In this document: positions 22,090 through 30,582 of the stretch, piece after piece
Layout of the letters: the number at the start of each line of letters is the position of its first letter
Numbering within the stretch: the first letter of the stretch is position 1
Source of the DNA: Pseudonocardiaceae bacterium
GTDB lineage: Bacteria; Actinomycetota; Actinomycetes; Mycobacteriales; Pseudonocardiaceae
Reading direction: 5' to 3'
DNA: 39,647 nt
Assembly: GCA_009379815.1 (NCBI GenBank)
Contig: WHSY01000041.1
Coordinates: forward strand, 1-39,647
Notes under the pieces: model-generated
What the model saw: the letters and a program-made list of their open reading frames with translations, nothing else
The model's database searches: none
What the model was told of the DNA's origin: nothing
Translations under genes and position numbers: made by a program

Positions 22090-23040
22090 TCACGTACCGG
22101 GTCGGTGCGCGAAGTGCAGGCGTATCCGCGTGCCCGGCGGATGCGTACTCACCTCGACCAGGTCGGCGAGCTGACGGGCGAGCCACAGCCCCCGCCCGCG
22201 GGCCTGGCCGGCTGCGGGCCGCCGGTAGCCGGCCAGCGGGTCGATCGGGCCCGACCCGCCGTCGCCCACCTCGCACACCAGCCCTTCGCGCTCCCGCCAG
22301 GCCCGCACCCAGACGGGCGCCGCACCATGCTCCAGGCCGTTGGCGGCCACCTCGTGCGCCGCTGTGACGAGGTCCTCGCTCGGCTCGGCCCCCATGCCCC
22401 AGCCTCGTGCCCAATGCTGCAGTGACTGCCGTAGCCCCGCCAGCGCCGTCAGCGCCGTCAGCTCGTGCCACACCTCGGTCATCTCCGGTGACGCCAGCTC
22501 CAGCGTCCGGGCACTCTCGGCGAGGTAGTGCTCCGGCTCGGCGTAGCTGGGGCTGCGGGCCGGGTGCCCGTCCTGGACGAGTTCAGGATGGGTGCGGCGC
22601 ACCGCGTCGAGCACACCCTGCGAGTACCGCCTGCGGTCCCACAGGCACAGCACCGGGGTCCGGAAGGCGGCGAAGACGACGTTGGTCACCGCCTCGTAAC
22701 GCAAATACTCGCGCAGCTTGCCCGGGTAGTCTTCACCCGGCGCCTCCTCGTGGACGATGTGAGCGCGCCGGTTGCCGTCCGACCGGTCGGCGAGCGAGCG
22801 CAGGAGGGTGTCGAACCGCACTGCCGGAGACGAGTTCCCGCTCGCGGGATCGAGCCATTCGAGGTGGTCGGCCAGCTCACCCAGCTCCCCGCGCATCGCT
22901 TCGGCGTTCGCGCTGCTCGTCACGACGAGCACGGTTGAGTCACGAAGCGACAGCGTGTCGTGCAGTAAGGGGGTCACGGCCGTGGCGAGCTCGTCGACGG
23001 AGCCGTAGAGCACCGCCTGGTGGCGGAAGCCTCCCGTCAT
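22090..23040 (-). CDS. MEDS-domain anti-sigma regulatory ATPase (RsbA-like)
   Basis: A 316-residue protein. The MEDS sensor domain (about 1-170) opens with FRHQAVLYGSVDELATAVTP and holds the HIVHEEAPGEDYPGKLREYL segment. The GHKL ATPase domain follows at about 200-312, with N box HEVAANGLEHG, G1 VGDGGSGP and G2 GQARGRGLWLARQL. Such proteins bind or phosphorylate STAS partners in response to a signal. ATG 23040 overlaps the stop of the upstream MEDS-STAS gene by 4 bp, so the two are made together. It converges with the gene at 21705. Confidence 0.85.
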   Translation of the reverse strand: MTGGFRHQAVLYGSVDELATAVTPLLHDTLSLRDSTVLVVTSSANAEAMRGELGELADHLEWLDPASGNSSPAVRFDTLLRSLADRSDGNRRAHIVHEEAPGEDYPGKLREYLRYEAVTNVVFAAFRTPVLCLWDRRRYSQGVLDAVRRTHPELVQDGHPARSPSYAEPEHYLAESARTLELASPEMTEVWHELTALTALAGLRQSLQHWARGWGMGAEPSEDLVTAAHEVAANGLEHGAAPVWVRAWREREGLVCEVGDGGSGPIDPLAGYRRPAAGQARGRGLWLARQLADLVEVSTHPPGTRIRLHFAHRPGT

Positions 23041-23939
23041 GGCCCAGGCCCCCGCTCGCGGACCTCGATGTGTGGCACCCGATCGAGCTCGAGCACGCTC
23101 AGCGTCCGCACGACCGGTGGCTGCGGCGACACGACCACCAGCCGCGCCCGGCGCGCCCGCAGCTCGTCAGCCACCCGGAGCAGTACCCGGCAGCCGGCCG
23201 CATCGAGGAAGGCCAGGCCGGCGACGTCGAGCTCGAGCGACGCGGCGCAGGAGGCGGCGGCCACCCGCAACGCTGCGTCGAGCAGCCGCGCGTTCGACGC
23301 GTCGACCTGACCGGCCAGCGCGACACCGTTGACCGTTGCGCTGGTCTGCAGCAAGGTGTCCCGGACCCCGTCGTAGTGGATCGCCGCGGCCTCGGCGAGC
23401 TGTGACCCGAGGGTCGCCTTCCGGTCGTACTGGCACAGCGCCGAGACGGGGCGGGTCCGGCACAACTTCTCGACCTCGCGCTCGTAGGCCTGGTAGGTGC
23501 CTTCTGCCAGGCGGCCGGACGCGGTACTCACCTCAGCTGCCACTCGGACCGCGGGATAGCCCTCGCCCAGGGCTCGCTCGACGACGTCGACCTGCTCACC
23601 GGGCGCGTAGAACTCCGCAGGCGGCAGCACGACCAGCCGACCGCGGGCCCCCGGCGCAGTGATGTCCACACCGGACTCGCCGAGTGCGTTGGACAGCCAG
23701 GGCTGCGCGGACCCGGCGTCGAACTCCGCGTAGATCACCTTCTCGCTGCGTTCGAGGCCCCGGCGCACCCACTCCACCACCCGGGCGCGGCGCTCGCTCT
23801 CGGATGCAGGCAGCAGCAGGACGTGCCCGTCCGAACCCAGCGGGCCGGAACTGCTGTCGTCGCCGAGCACGGAACGCTTCCACCTGCCCTCCAGCGGCGA
23901 GCCGATCGAGGACTGCTTCCAGCAGGCCGGAGTCGTCAT
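23037..23939 (-). CDS. MEDS and STAS domain regulator
   Basis: A 300-residue protein. The MEDS domain lies at about 35-190 (HVLLLPASESERRARVVEWV; SEKVIYAEFD; AYEREVEKLCRTRPVSALCQ). The STAS domain lies at about 205-298, with LDVAGLAFLDAAGCRVLLRV. The usual phosphorylated Ser is Ala here (DAAG), so regulation by phosphorylation looks unlikely. ATG 23939 follows GGGAG; the frame is open 36 codons further upstream without a better site. Its ATGA overlap with the MEDS-ATPase gene suggests the two proteins are direct partners. Confidence 0.85.
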   Translation of the reverse strand: MTTPACWKQSSIGSPLEGRWKRSVLGDDSSSGPLGSDGHVLLLPASESERRARVVEWVRRGLERSEKVIYAEFDAGSAQPWLSNALGESGVDITAPGARGRLVVLPPAEFYAPGEQVDVVERALGEGYPAVRVAAEVSTASGRLAEGTYQAYEREVEKLCRTRPVSALCQYDRKATLGSQLAEAAAIHYDGVRDTLLQTSATVNGVALAGQVDASNARLLDAALRVAAASCAASLELDVAGLAFLDAAGCRVLLRVADELRARRARLVVVSPQPPVVRTLSVLELDRVPHIEVRERGPGP

Positions 23940-24099
23940 CGCTCGCTCCCGTTCGCCGGCGACGCTATCGACCATCGAGGCGCGACGGCCACTCGGGTGA
24001 GGCTGCGCTTACGGGTGTGGAACAGCGCGTCCCTCGGAGGATCTCCGGGCAGATGGCGTCGAAAGGGCGCGATGAAAAGCCTCGGCCGCCGGGAGTCTG

Positions 24100-24558
24100 T
24101 CAGTCCGGTCGCGGCACGTGGTGGGCGCGGAGGGCGGCCACGGCCGCAGCAGTGCTGGGATAACAGTCCGGCAGCTCGCCCGGCCACAACTCGTCCCAGA
24201 GACGGCCCAGGCGGGATGGAACGGCGCTGATCGCGTACTCGATCCCGCGCTTGGTGGCGGTGACGCGGGCGTGCACCAGCAGGCCCATACCGCGGGCCGA
24301 ACAGAACCGCAGCCGAGCGAGGTCGACGAGCAGGTGGGCAGGGCGCCGATCGAGGTGGTAGTCCAGGGCGGCTCGCAACACCGGGGTGGTGAGCAGGTCG
24401 ACCTCGCCGCCGACCCGCAGCACGGTGAGCTCGCCCGCCGGCGAGGGCAGTGACTCCGTGGTGCACGAACACGCTGCCGCCGGGGCCTGATGGCCACCGA
24501 CGTCGAGGCGAGGAAGCTCCTCGGCTCCGGCGGGCGCGTCCCCGTGGCGTACCGACAC
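24100..24558 (-). CDS. STAS-domain protein, close paralogue of the one at 5567
   Basis: A 152-residue STAS protein nearly identical over its last 120 residues to the protein at 5567-6016, including the CSCTTESL segment and the LRFCSARGM loop with Arg89 in place of the phosphorylated Ser. The N-terminal 28 residues differ. GTG 24558 follows GGAAGGA with 8-bp spacing; the frame is open far upstream but has no better site. It has its own promoter, conserved with that of its paralogue. It lies downstream-opposed to the MEDS pair but is not in their operon (160-bp gap). Confidence 0.88.
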   Translation of the reverse strand: MSVRHGDAPAGAEELPRLDVGGHQAPAAACSCTTESLPSPAGELTVLRVGGEVDLLTTPVLRAALDYHLDRRPAHLLVDLARLRFCSARGMGLLVHARVTATKRGIEYAISAVPSRLGRLWDELWPGELPDCYPSTAAAVAALRAHHVPRPD

Positions 24559-24621
24559 AGCTGCGTTCCTTCCCGCACGACGTCGTGACCTGTCGCCAGG
24601 GTCTGGGGCAACGACTGTGAC

Positions 24622-24650
24622 GATACCGACAGTCCAGCGGCCGAACAACC
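24622..24650 (-). promoter_or_regulatory. Promoter of the second STAS gene, conserved with 5475-5503
   Basis: Minus strand: GGTTGT (24650-24645), 17 bp, GGTATC (24627-24622). The downstream sequence CGTTGCCCCAG is the same as at the 5475 promoter. Leader to the GTG at 24558 is about 60 bp. Confidence 0.55.
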
Positions 24651-24782
24651 TGACGATCGCCCCACGGGCGGGGCGGGCAGGCCCGGGAGTCAGCGCTCGC
24701 CGGCCGGAGCAGCGAGATCGCCGCACCGTCGACGTCGAACGGCGGCCACCACGCCAGCTCCGCCGCTGGTTCCCGAACCCCC

Positions 24783-24808
24783 GATTGGGTGCGACTGATC
24801 GTGGGTAA
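24783..24808 (+). promoter_or_regulatory. Possible sigma-F-like promoter for the SDR gene
   Basis: GATT at 24783-24786, 16 bp, GGGTAA at 24803-24808, 41 bp before ATG 24850. It lies in the 291-bp divergent gap with the STAS gene. One mismatch in each element. Confidence 0.35.
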
Positions 24809-24849
24809 CCGGCGTGTAGCACGAAATCAAGAGCGGGAGGGCGAGGATC

Positions 24850-25863
24850 ATGGCCGACCTTCGGGGCCGCGAGGTCGTCGTCGTCACCGGTGCCAGCGGC
24901 GGCGTCGGACGGGCGGCGGCACGCAGGTTCGGGCGTCGTGGCGCCGCCGTGGCGGTACTCGCCCGCGGTGAAACGGGCCTGGACGGCGCCGCCGACGACG
25001 TCCGGGCGGCGGGCGGGGTGGCGCTGCCGATCGAGGTCGACCTGGCTGATCACCAGCAGGTCGAGGCGGCGGCCGCGCGTGTCGAGGCCGAGCTCGGGCA
25101 GATCGACACCTGGGTCAACGTCGCCATGAGTTCGGTGTTCGCCCCGTTCACCCAGATCGCCCCCGAGGAGTACGAGCGGGTCACCGAGGTGACCTACCTC
25201 GGCTACGTCTACGCCACCCGCGCGGCGCTGGACCGGATGCTGCCCCGCGACCGCGGCACCATCGTCCAGGTCGGCTCCGCACTGGGCTACCGCGGGATCC
25301 CGCTGCAGAGCGCCTACTGCGCCGCCAAGCACGCGCTGCGCGGGTTCCATGACTCGCTGCGGGCCGAGCTGCGCCACGACGGCAGCGCCGTGTCGGTCAC
25401 GATGGTGACGCTGCCCGCGGTGAACACCCCGCAGTTCGACTGGCTGCTGTCGCGGCTGCCGAACCGGCCGCAGCCGGTCCCCCCGATCTACCAACCCGAG
25501 GTCGCAGCGGACTCGATCACCTACGCCGCCGACCACCCGCAGCGCCGGGAGTACTGGGTCGGCGGCAGCACGGTCGCCACGATACTGGGCAACAAGATCG
25601 CCCCGGGCTTGCTCGACCGGTACCTGGGCCGCACCGGGTACGCGTCGCAGCAGACCGCCGAACCACACGACCCCGACGCACCGGCCAATCTGTGGCGGCC
25701 CGCGGACGGCCCCGGCGGCCGCGATTTCGGGGCGCACGGGCGGTTCGCCGAGCGGTCCTCGCCGCGCAGCTACCAGGTCTGGGCGTCGCGCCACCACGGG
25801 CTGCTGGGCGCAGCCGCGGGCCTCGCCGCACTCGGCGGTCTGGTACGGCTGCTGCGGCGCTGA
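24850..25863 (+). CDS. Short-chain dehydrogenase/reductase with C-terminal membrane helix
   Basis: A 337-residue SDR. The nucleotide site is TGASGGVG (about residues 13-20) and the active-site pair YCAAK near 157-161, with Ser in VGSALGY before it. Arg after the second strand (LARGE) suggests NADP(H). After the 250-residue core a 60-residue linker leads to a C-terminal hydrophobic helix (LLGAAAGLAALGGLVRLL), so the protein is probably tied to the membrane. This longer form is common in actinobacteria; substrate unknown. ATG 24850 follows a GAGCGGGAGGGCGAGG purine-rich site. Confidence 0.88.
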   Translation: MADLRGREVVVVTGASGGVGRAAARRFGRRGAAVAVLARGETGLDGAADDVRAAGGVALPIEVDLADHQQVEAAAARVEAELGQIDTWVNVAMSSVFAPFTQIAPEEYERVTEVTYLGYVYATRAALDRMLPRDRGTIVQVGSALGYRGIPLQSAYCAAKHALRGFHDSLRAELRHDGSAVSVTMVTLPAVNTPQFDWLLSRLPNRPQPVPPIYQPEVAADSITYAADHPQRREYWVGGSTVATILGNKIAPGLLDRYLGRTGYASQQTAEPHDPDAPANLWRPADGPGGRDFGAHGRFAERSSPRSYQVWASRHHGLLGAAAGLAALGGLVRLLRR

Positions 25864-25913
25864 CCACTCCCGCGTTGCACCGCCGACGTCCGGCGCGCGG
25901 GGGCCTCGGCGAC

Positions 25914-25944
25914 GGTGGTGTCATGGTGTGCATGACTGCGGACG
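25914..25944 (+). promoter_or_regulatory. 31-nt start-region element, second copy
   Basis: Thirty of 31 bases match 20629-20659, including TCATG-GTGTG-CATGA at 25921-25935 and both ATG codons (25923, 25932). It sits 50 bp after the SDR stop. Confidence 0.5.
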
Positions 25945-26954
25945 GGCAGCCACAACGACGGGCCGCCGTCGCCCTCGTCGCGGCGCTCGGTCTGCTCGCG
26001 GGATGCGCGAGCAGCCCGTCGGCCGGTGGCGGCACGCGACCCATCGAACTGGTGGAACTCGAGGCGCCGCTGACGCACGCGGCCTGGGCGACGGAGGTCG
26101 ACGCCCTGCTCGGCCTCACCGCGGAGGACCGGCTGCTCGAGATCGACCCGGATACGGGTGAGACGGCGTATTCGCTGCAGCTGAAGTCCACCGGGGAGAA
26201 CCTCGCCGTGGTCACGCGGCCCTCGGAGCATGTCTACGTGCCCCAGCCCGACTTCGACCGCATCGCCGTGATCGGGACGAAGTCGCTGGAACGGATCCGC
26301 GATCTCGGTGCCGGCCAGACGCCACACTGGGTGGCCTCCCATCCGACGTCGTTCACGCTGCTCGCGATCTCCGAGGACGGCTCGACCGTGACCGGTGTCG
26401 ACACCGAGACCCACGAGGTGAGCTTCCGGCAGCAGGTGGCAGGCGGCCCGGCGGCGGTCGTGGCCGAGGCCGGGGACTCGCTGGATCCGGCGTTCTGGCT
26501 GGTCGGCCCCGGGCGTGTCGCCCACTTCGCGGGCAAGCAGCCGACGCCGACGGCCGACCGGACGGGCGAGCTGAGCCACGAGACGTTCAGCCCCGACCGG
26601 GACACACCCGAAGCCGCCTACCTCACCGAGGAGGGTTCGAGCCGCGTGGTGGCCCTCGAGGGCCAGCAGGGAGAGCTGGCGGGCGTAGCCGAACAGGACC
26701 TCGGCGAGCCGGTGGAGCATGTCGAGAGCAAGGCCAAGGAAGAGTTCCGGGTGTACGCGGCGACCGCGAGCAGCCTGACAGTGCTGCGATCCGACAACCT
26801 CGAACGGCTCGACACCATCGAGTTTCGCAGCGTGCTCGACCAGGCAGGGCTCGGCGGCGCCCGGATCGGCGGCCTCACCGTCGGCGACTCGCACATCTAC
26901 CTGGGAGTCGAGGGCGAGCCCTACGTCCTCCGAATTCGCAAGCCGGCGGAGTAG
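25923..26954 (+). CDS. Lipoprotein with beta-propeller-like body
   Basis: A 343-residue protein with a lipoprotein signal: basic QRR, then AAVALVAALGLLAGC with the lipobox LAGC at about residue 28, so it should be attached to the outer face of the membrane. The body has repeated strand-rich units of about 40 residues (HAAWATEVDALLGLTAEDRL; SEHVYVPQPDFDRIAVIGT; AYLTEEGSSRVVALEG; YVLRIRKPAE) like a YncE-type propeller. Function unknown; a binding or scaffold role is inferred. It starts at ATG 25923 or 25932 in the element shared with the gene at 20638. Confidence 0.75.
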   Translation: MVCMTADGQPQRRAAVALVAALGLLAGCASSPSAGGGTRPIELVELEAPLTHAAWATEVDALLGLTAEDRLLEIDPDTGETAYSLQLKSTGENLAVVTRPSEHVYVPQPDFDRIAVIGTKSLERIRDLGAGQTPHWVASHPTSFTLLAISEDGSTVTGVDTETHEVSFRQQVAGGPAAVVAEAGDSLDPAFWLVGPGRVAHFAGKQPTPTADRTGELSHETFSPDRDTPEAAYLTEEGSSRVVALEGQQGELAGVAEQDLGEPVEHVESKAKEEFRVYAATASSLTVLRSDNLERLDTIEFRSVLDQAGLGGARIGGLTVGDSHIYLGVEGEPYVLRIRKPAE

Positions 26955-27039
26955 GCCGGGCCATGGGGCCGGTCGGAAACGAGCGGCGCGTCGGCGACGA
27001 CAGGTACCGCGCGGTTGCGCGATGCGGTATTCCGAGTGC

Positions 27040-27915
27040 ATGGACGCCGACACGGTCGCCGACACGCTCTACGGCCTGCCCCGGGACGAGTTCACCGCCG
27101 CCCGCGACGAGCGGGTGCGCGAGGCGCGGTCGGCAGGTGACCGAGACCTGGCGAGCGAGATCGGCCGGCTGCGCAAGCCGTCGACGGCCGCGTGGCTGGT
27201 CAACCTCCTCGTCCGCGACCAGCCCGCGGACATCGACGGCCTGGTCGGGCTCGGCGGTGCGCTCCGGCAGGCGCACTCCGAGCTCGACGGCGAGGCGCTG
27301 CGGCGATTGTCGGGGCAGCGCCACGAGCTGGTGGCTGCCCTCGTCAGGCAGGCACGGGCGATCGGTCGGTCTGCCGGCCACCGGGTGAGCGAGGCGGTGG
27401 CCCGCGAGTTGGAGTCCACGTTCACCGCGGCGCTGACCGACCCCGGCGCCGCGCGGGCCGTCGCCACCGGACGGCTGACTTCGAGCCTGGACGCCGGTTC
27501 GAGCGGTGACTGGAGCTGGACCCCGGGCGGGGATGGTCAGCAACCCGAACGTGACGACCCCGGGCGGCCGCAGCACGGTCGACGCCCCGCACCGAAGCGA
27601 AGCCGGACCACGCAGCACGATCGGATGCAGCGCGACCTGGATACCGCGCGCGAGGACGCCTCCGCCGCCGCATCCGAGCGGGAGGGCGCCGAACACGCCG
27701 CCACCGAGGCCGAGCGGCGGGAGGCCGAGGCGAACCACGCCGTGGCGGACCGGCGGGCGGAGCTGGAAGCCGCGGAACGCGCCGCCGACGACGCCGTCCG
27801 GGAGAGCCGGGAGGCGCGCAGCGCCTACGAGACCGCCGAGCGGCGGGCGCAGGACGCCCGGCACCGGGTGCAGGACCTCGAGGAGCGGCTCGACCAGCAG
27901 GGACGAGCCCGATAG
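27040..27915 (+). CDS. Coiled-coil protein, unknown function
   Basis: A 291-residue protein. The N-terminal 150 residues hold DTLYGLPRDEFTAARDERVR and KPSTAAWLVNLLVRDQP, a pattern I recall from a conserved actinobacterial hypothetical family. A low-complexity linker (about 155-195) leads to an 85-residue coiled coil rich in Ala, Glu and Arg (ATEAERREAEANHAVADRRA). No signal or membrane segment. ATG 27040 was chosen over 27022 because it begins the conserved part; neither has a strong ribosome site. It is followed after 36 bp by an SDR-type gene. Confidence 0.7.
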   Translation: MDADTVADTLYGLPRDEFTAARDERVREARSAGDRDLASEIGRLRKPSTAAWLVNLLVRDQPADIDGLVGLGGALRQAHSELDGEALRRLSGQRHELVAALVRQARAIGRSAGHRVSEAVARELESTFTAALTDPGAARAVATGRLTSSLDAGSSGDWSWTPGGDGQQPERDDPGRPQHGRRPAPKRSRTTQHDRMQRDLDTAREDASAAASEREGAEHAATEAERREAEANHAVADRRAELEAAERAADDAVRESREARSAYETAERRAQDARHRVQDLEERLDQQGRAR

Positions 27916-27951
27916 CGGGACTGGGGATGCGCGGTCACGGTGATCGGCGTC

Positions 27952-29484
27952 ATGCTGGACGCCATGCTGTGCCTGGTGACCGGTGCGACCGGCTACGTCG
28001 GGGGCCGGTTGGTTCCCCGGTTGCTCGCCGAAGGCCACGAGGTGCGGTGCCTGGTCCGCAGCCCCGACAAGCTGCGTGACGTGCCGTGGACCCACCGGGT
28101 CGACGTGGTCCGCGGCGACGTGCTCGACGCCGAGAGCCTGCGCGAGGCGTGTTCGGGCGTCGACGTCTTGTACTACCTGGTGCACTCGCTGACCGAGTCG
28201 GGGTTCGCGTTGCTCGACCGGCAGGCGGCGCTGCGCACCGGCCAGGCCGCCCGGGAGTCCGGCGTGGGACGCATCGTCTACCTCGGCGGGCTGCATCCCG
28301 GCGGCGACGGGCAGACTCTCTCGGCCCACCTCGGTTCCCGAGCCGAGGTCGGTGAGATCTTCCTCCGCTCCGGGGTACCCACCGCCGTGCTGCAGGCCGC
28401 CGTCATCATCGGCTCCGGATCGGCGAGCTTCGAGATGCTGCGCCACCTGACCGAGCGGTTGCCGGTGATGGTGACCCCGCGCTGGGTCAGCAACCGGGTA
28501 CAGCCGATCGCGATACGCGACGTGCTGCACTACCTATTGGGTGCGACCCGGCTTCCTGCCGAGTGCAACCGCAGCTTCGACATCGGCGGTCCGGACGTGC
28601 TCACCTACGGTGAGATGATGCGACGCTACGCCGCCCTGTGTGATCTGCCGCGGCGGGTCATGCTGCCGGTCGGGGTGTTCAGCCCGTGGCTGAGCTCCCA
28701 GTGGATCAACATCGTCACGCCGGTGCCGAAGGCGATCGGTGCGCCGCTGATCCTGTCGCTGATCGACGAGGCGATCTGCACCGAACACCACATCGCCGAG
28801 TACGTGCCCGAGCCGGACGGCGGGCTGACCGGATACGACAGGGCGGTGACGCTGGCGCTGGCCAAGATCAGGCACGCGGACGTGGAGACCCGCTGGTCGA
28901 ACGCGTCGGTCCCGGACGCCCCGTCCGATCCGCTGCCCACCGACCCGTCGTGGGCAGGCAGCAGCGCCTACACAGATGTCCGCAGCCAGCCCACGTCGGC
29001 GACCCCGGAGCAACTGTGGCGGCTCGTGAAGGGCATCGGAGGAGAACACGGCTGGTACTCCGCCCCGTTGGCCTGGTCGGCACGCGGCGTCGCCGACCGG
29101 CTGATCGGAGGTGTCGGGCTGCGACGGGGTCGGCGCAATCCCGAGCAACTGCAGGTCGGCGAGGCACTGGACTGGTGGCGGGTCGAGGAGCTGTCCGACG
29201 AGCCGCCCACCCGCCTGCTGCGGCTGCGAGCGGAGATGAAGCTGCCCGGGCAGGCCTGGCTCGAGATGACCGTCTCCGCGGCCGACGGCGGTGGCGCCGT
29301 GTACGAGCAGCGGGCGGTGTTCGTCCCGCACGGGCTGGCGGGGCACGCCTACTGGTGGGCGGTGGCTCCGTTCCACGGGGCGATCTTCGGCGGGATGGCC
29401 CGCAACATCAGCCGCACCGCGGAATGGGCCGCGGCGGCGGACGGGTCACGAAGCGAGCGCGCAGGAAGGCGTGAGATACGATGA
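27952..29484 (+). CDS. NAD(P)-binding SDR-like (NmrA/complex I subunit-like) protein with DUF2867 C-terminus
   Basis: A 510-residue two-part protein. The first 300 residues are an atypical SDR: TGATGYVGGRLVPRLL at the start, CLVRSPDKL after the second strand, and DVLYYLVHSL with GRIVYLGGLHPGG later. The last 170 residues (EQLWRLVKGIGGEHGWYSAP; WWAVAPFHGAIFGGMARNI) match DUF2867, a lipid-binding-like fold. The usual catalytic Tyr-x3-Lys is absent, so it may bind rather than turn over its ligand. Starts GTG 27940, ATG 27952 and ATG 27964 are all possible. It overlaps the next gene by 4 bp. Confidence 0.85.
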   Translation: MLDAMLCLVTGATGYVGGRLVPRLLAEGHEVRCLVRSPDKLRDVPWTHRVDVVRGDVLDAESLREACSGVDVLYYLVHSLTESGFALLDRQAALRTGQAARESGVGRIVYLGGLHPGGDGQTLSAHLGSRAEVGEIFLRSGVPTAVLQAAVIIGSGSASFEMLRHLTERLPVMVTPRWVSNRVQPIAIRDVLHYLLGATRLPAECNRSFDIGGPDVLTYGEMMRRYAALCDLPRRVMLPVGVFSPWLSSQWINIVTPVPKAIGAPLILSLIDEAICTEHHIAEYVPEPDGGLTGYDRAVTLALAKIRHADVETRWSNASVPDAPSDPLPTDPSWAGSSAYTDVRSQPTSATPEQLWRLVKGIGGEHGWYSAPLAWSARGVADRLIGGVGLRRGRRNPEQLQVGEALDWWRVEELSDEPPTRLLRLRAEMKLPGQAWLEMTVSAADGGGAVYEQRAVFVPHGLAGHAYWWAVAPFHGAIFGGMARNISRTAEWAAAADGSRSERAGRREIR

Positions 29485-30140
29485 GGACGAGGCGCGGACC
29501 CCTGACGGCGCCGTTGGTCGAGCGAGTACACCGCATCGGGTCCATCGCATTCGGACTCGGGCTGTGGGTGTTCGGGATCCTGGGATTCGTCGACCGGCTG
29601 GAGTTCTTCTCCACGCAGGGCCAGCAGGTGCTGGGACTGTCGAGCAACGGCGCGCTGTCCACGATCTCGCTGGTCGTCGGCGCGGTGCTGATCGCGGCAG
29701 GCATCCGCGGTGGGCGGACGGCGTCGACGACGACCGCAGTGATCGGCGGGCTGTTCGTGCTCTCCGGCCTCGGCAACCTGGCGGTGCTCAACACCCCCGC
29801 CAACCTGCTGGCCTTCCGCATGCCCAACGTCATCTTCAGCCTGGTGTCCGGGCTGCTGCTGCTGTTCCTCGGAACCTTCGGCCGGATCAGCGCCGGGCTG
29901 CCCGCCGACAACCCCTACTACCAGTCACGCCATCCCGACCAGGCCCCTGGTTCGCAGCAGCGGGAGCGCGCCGAGCAGCGACGCGCCGAGAACGAGGGCA
30001 AGGTCGCCGACGAGATCGCCGTCGCCGAGGGGCATGCCACGCCCGAGCAAGCCGAGCGGGTGCGGGTCGACGCACAGCAGCGGGCCGACCAGGAGCGCCG
30101 GCGCGCGTACGAGACGTTCGAGCGCCGCAAGCACGAGTAG
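29481..30140 (+). CDS. DUF4383-type membrane protein with charged coiled C-terminus
   Basis: A 219-residue protein with four membrane helices in the first 140 residues (IGSIAFGLGLWVFGILGFVD; ALSTISLVVGAVLIAAGI; VIGGLFVLSGLGNLAVL; VIFSLVSGLLLLFLGTF), as in DUF4383 proteins. The last 75 residues are highly charged and helical (QQRERAEQRRAENEGKVADE), probably a coiled coil on the cytoplasmic side. Function unknown. Its ATG is inside the stop of the SDR/DUF2867 gene, so it is translationally coupled; a joint membrane role is inferred. It converges with the gene at 30145. Confidence 0.8.
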   Translation: MRTRRGPLTAPLVERVHRIGSIAFGLGLWVFGILGFVDRLEFFSTQGQQVLGLSSNGALSTISLVVGAVLIAAGIRGGRTASTTTAVIGGLFVLSGLGNLAVLNTPANLLAFRMPNVIFSLVSGLLLLFLGTFGRISAGLPADNPYYQSRHPDQAPGSQQRERAEQRRAENEGKVADEIAVAEGHATPEQAERVRVDAQQRADQERRRAYETFERRKHE

Positions 30141-30144
30141 CGGG

Positions 30145-30582
30145 TCAGGACCGTGGCCGCGCCCGGATCTCGCCCAGCACGAGACCGTAGAGCAGGTGGT
30201 CGACGACCAACGCCACCGTCTCCGAGGAGGTCCGTTCCCGCTCGGAATGCAGCCCGAGCACGGGGGCGACCCCCAGCCGGAAACCCGCCCAGAGCGCGAG
30301 GCCGAACAGCGGTCCGCTGGCGGCACGACGCCGGAAGCTGCGCGGCAGCGTCCGGTAAGCCACTCCCCCACCTGCGCCGTAGGCCCAGTGCAGCAGCTCG
30401 ATCACGGCGCGCCGGCTGTGGTCGGGCACGGCGGTGATCAGCCGGGGTGCGCCCTCGTCGGCGATCATCCGCGGGGGCGCCCGTCCGAGCAGTCCCGACT
30501 CACCGGCCAGGGTGCGCATCCCGGTCATGCTCATCGCGGCGATCGTGCCGCGCAGCGCCGCGTGCGCGTACTCGCTACCCAT
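30145..30582 (-). CDS. Membrane protein, DUF1440/YagU-like
   Basis: A 145-residue protein with weakly hydrophobic helices (AALRGTIAAMSMTGMRTLAG; SGPLFGLALWAGFRLGVAP; TVALVVDHLLYGLVLGEI). The pattern of an N-terminal helix, a central HWAYGAGGGVAY segment and a C-terminal VDHLLYGLVLGE is like YagU/DUF1440-type proteins; I am not certain of the family. ATG 30582 lies 8 bp inside the end of the broken udgX gene, so it was probably coupled to it. Only 4 bp separate its stop from that of the convergent gene. Confidence 0.65.
   Translation of the reverse strand: MGSEYAHAALRGTIAAMSMTGMRTLAGESGLLGRAPPRMIADEGAPRLITAVPDHSRRAVIELLHWAYGAGGGVAYRTLPRSFRRRAASGPLFGLALWAGFRLGVAPVLGLHSERERTSSETVALVVDHLLYGLVLGEIRARPRS

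Noticed and set aside
25770-27065. Minus-strand frame of 431 codons opposite the lipoprotein gene
   Set aside because: The plus strand has a clear lipobox and strand-rich repeats; the antisense frame is Arg/Gly/His-rich without a recognisable domain.
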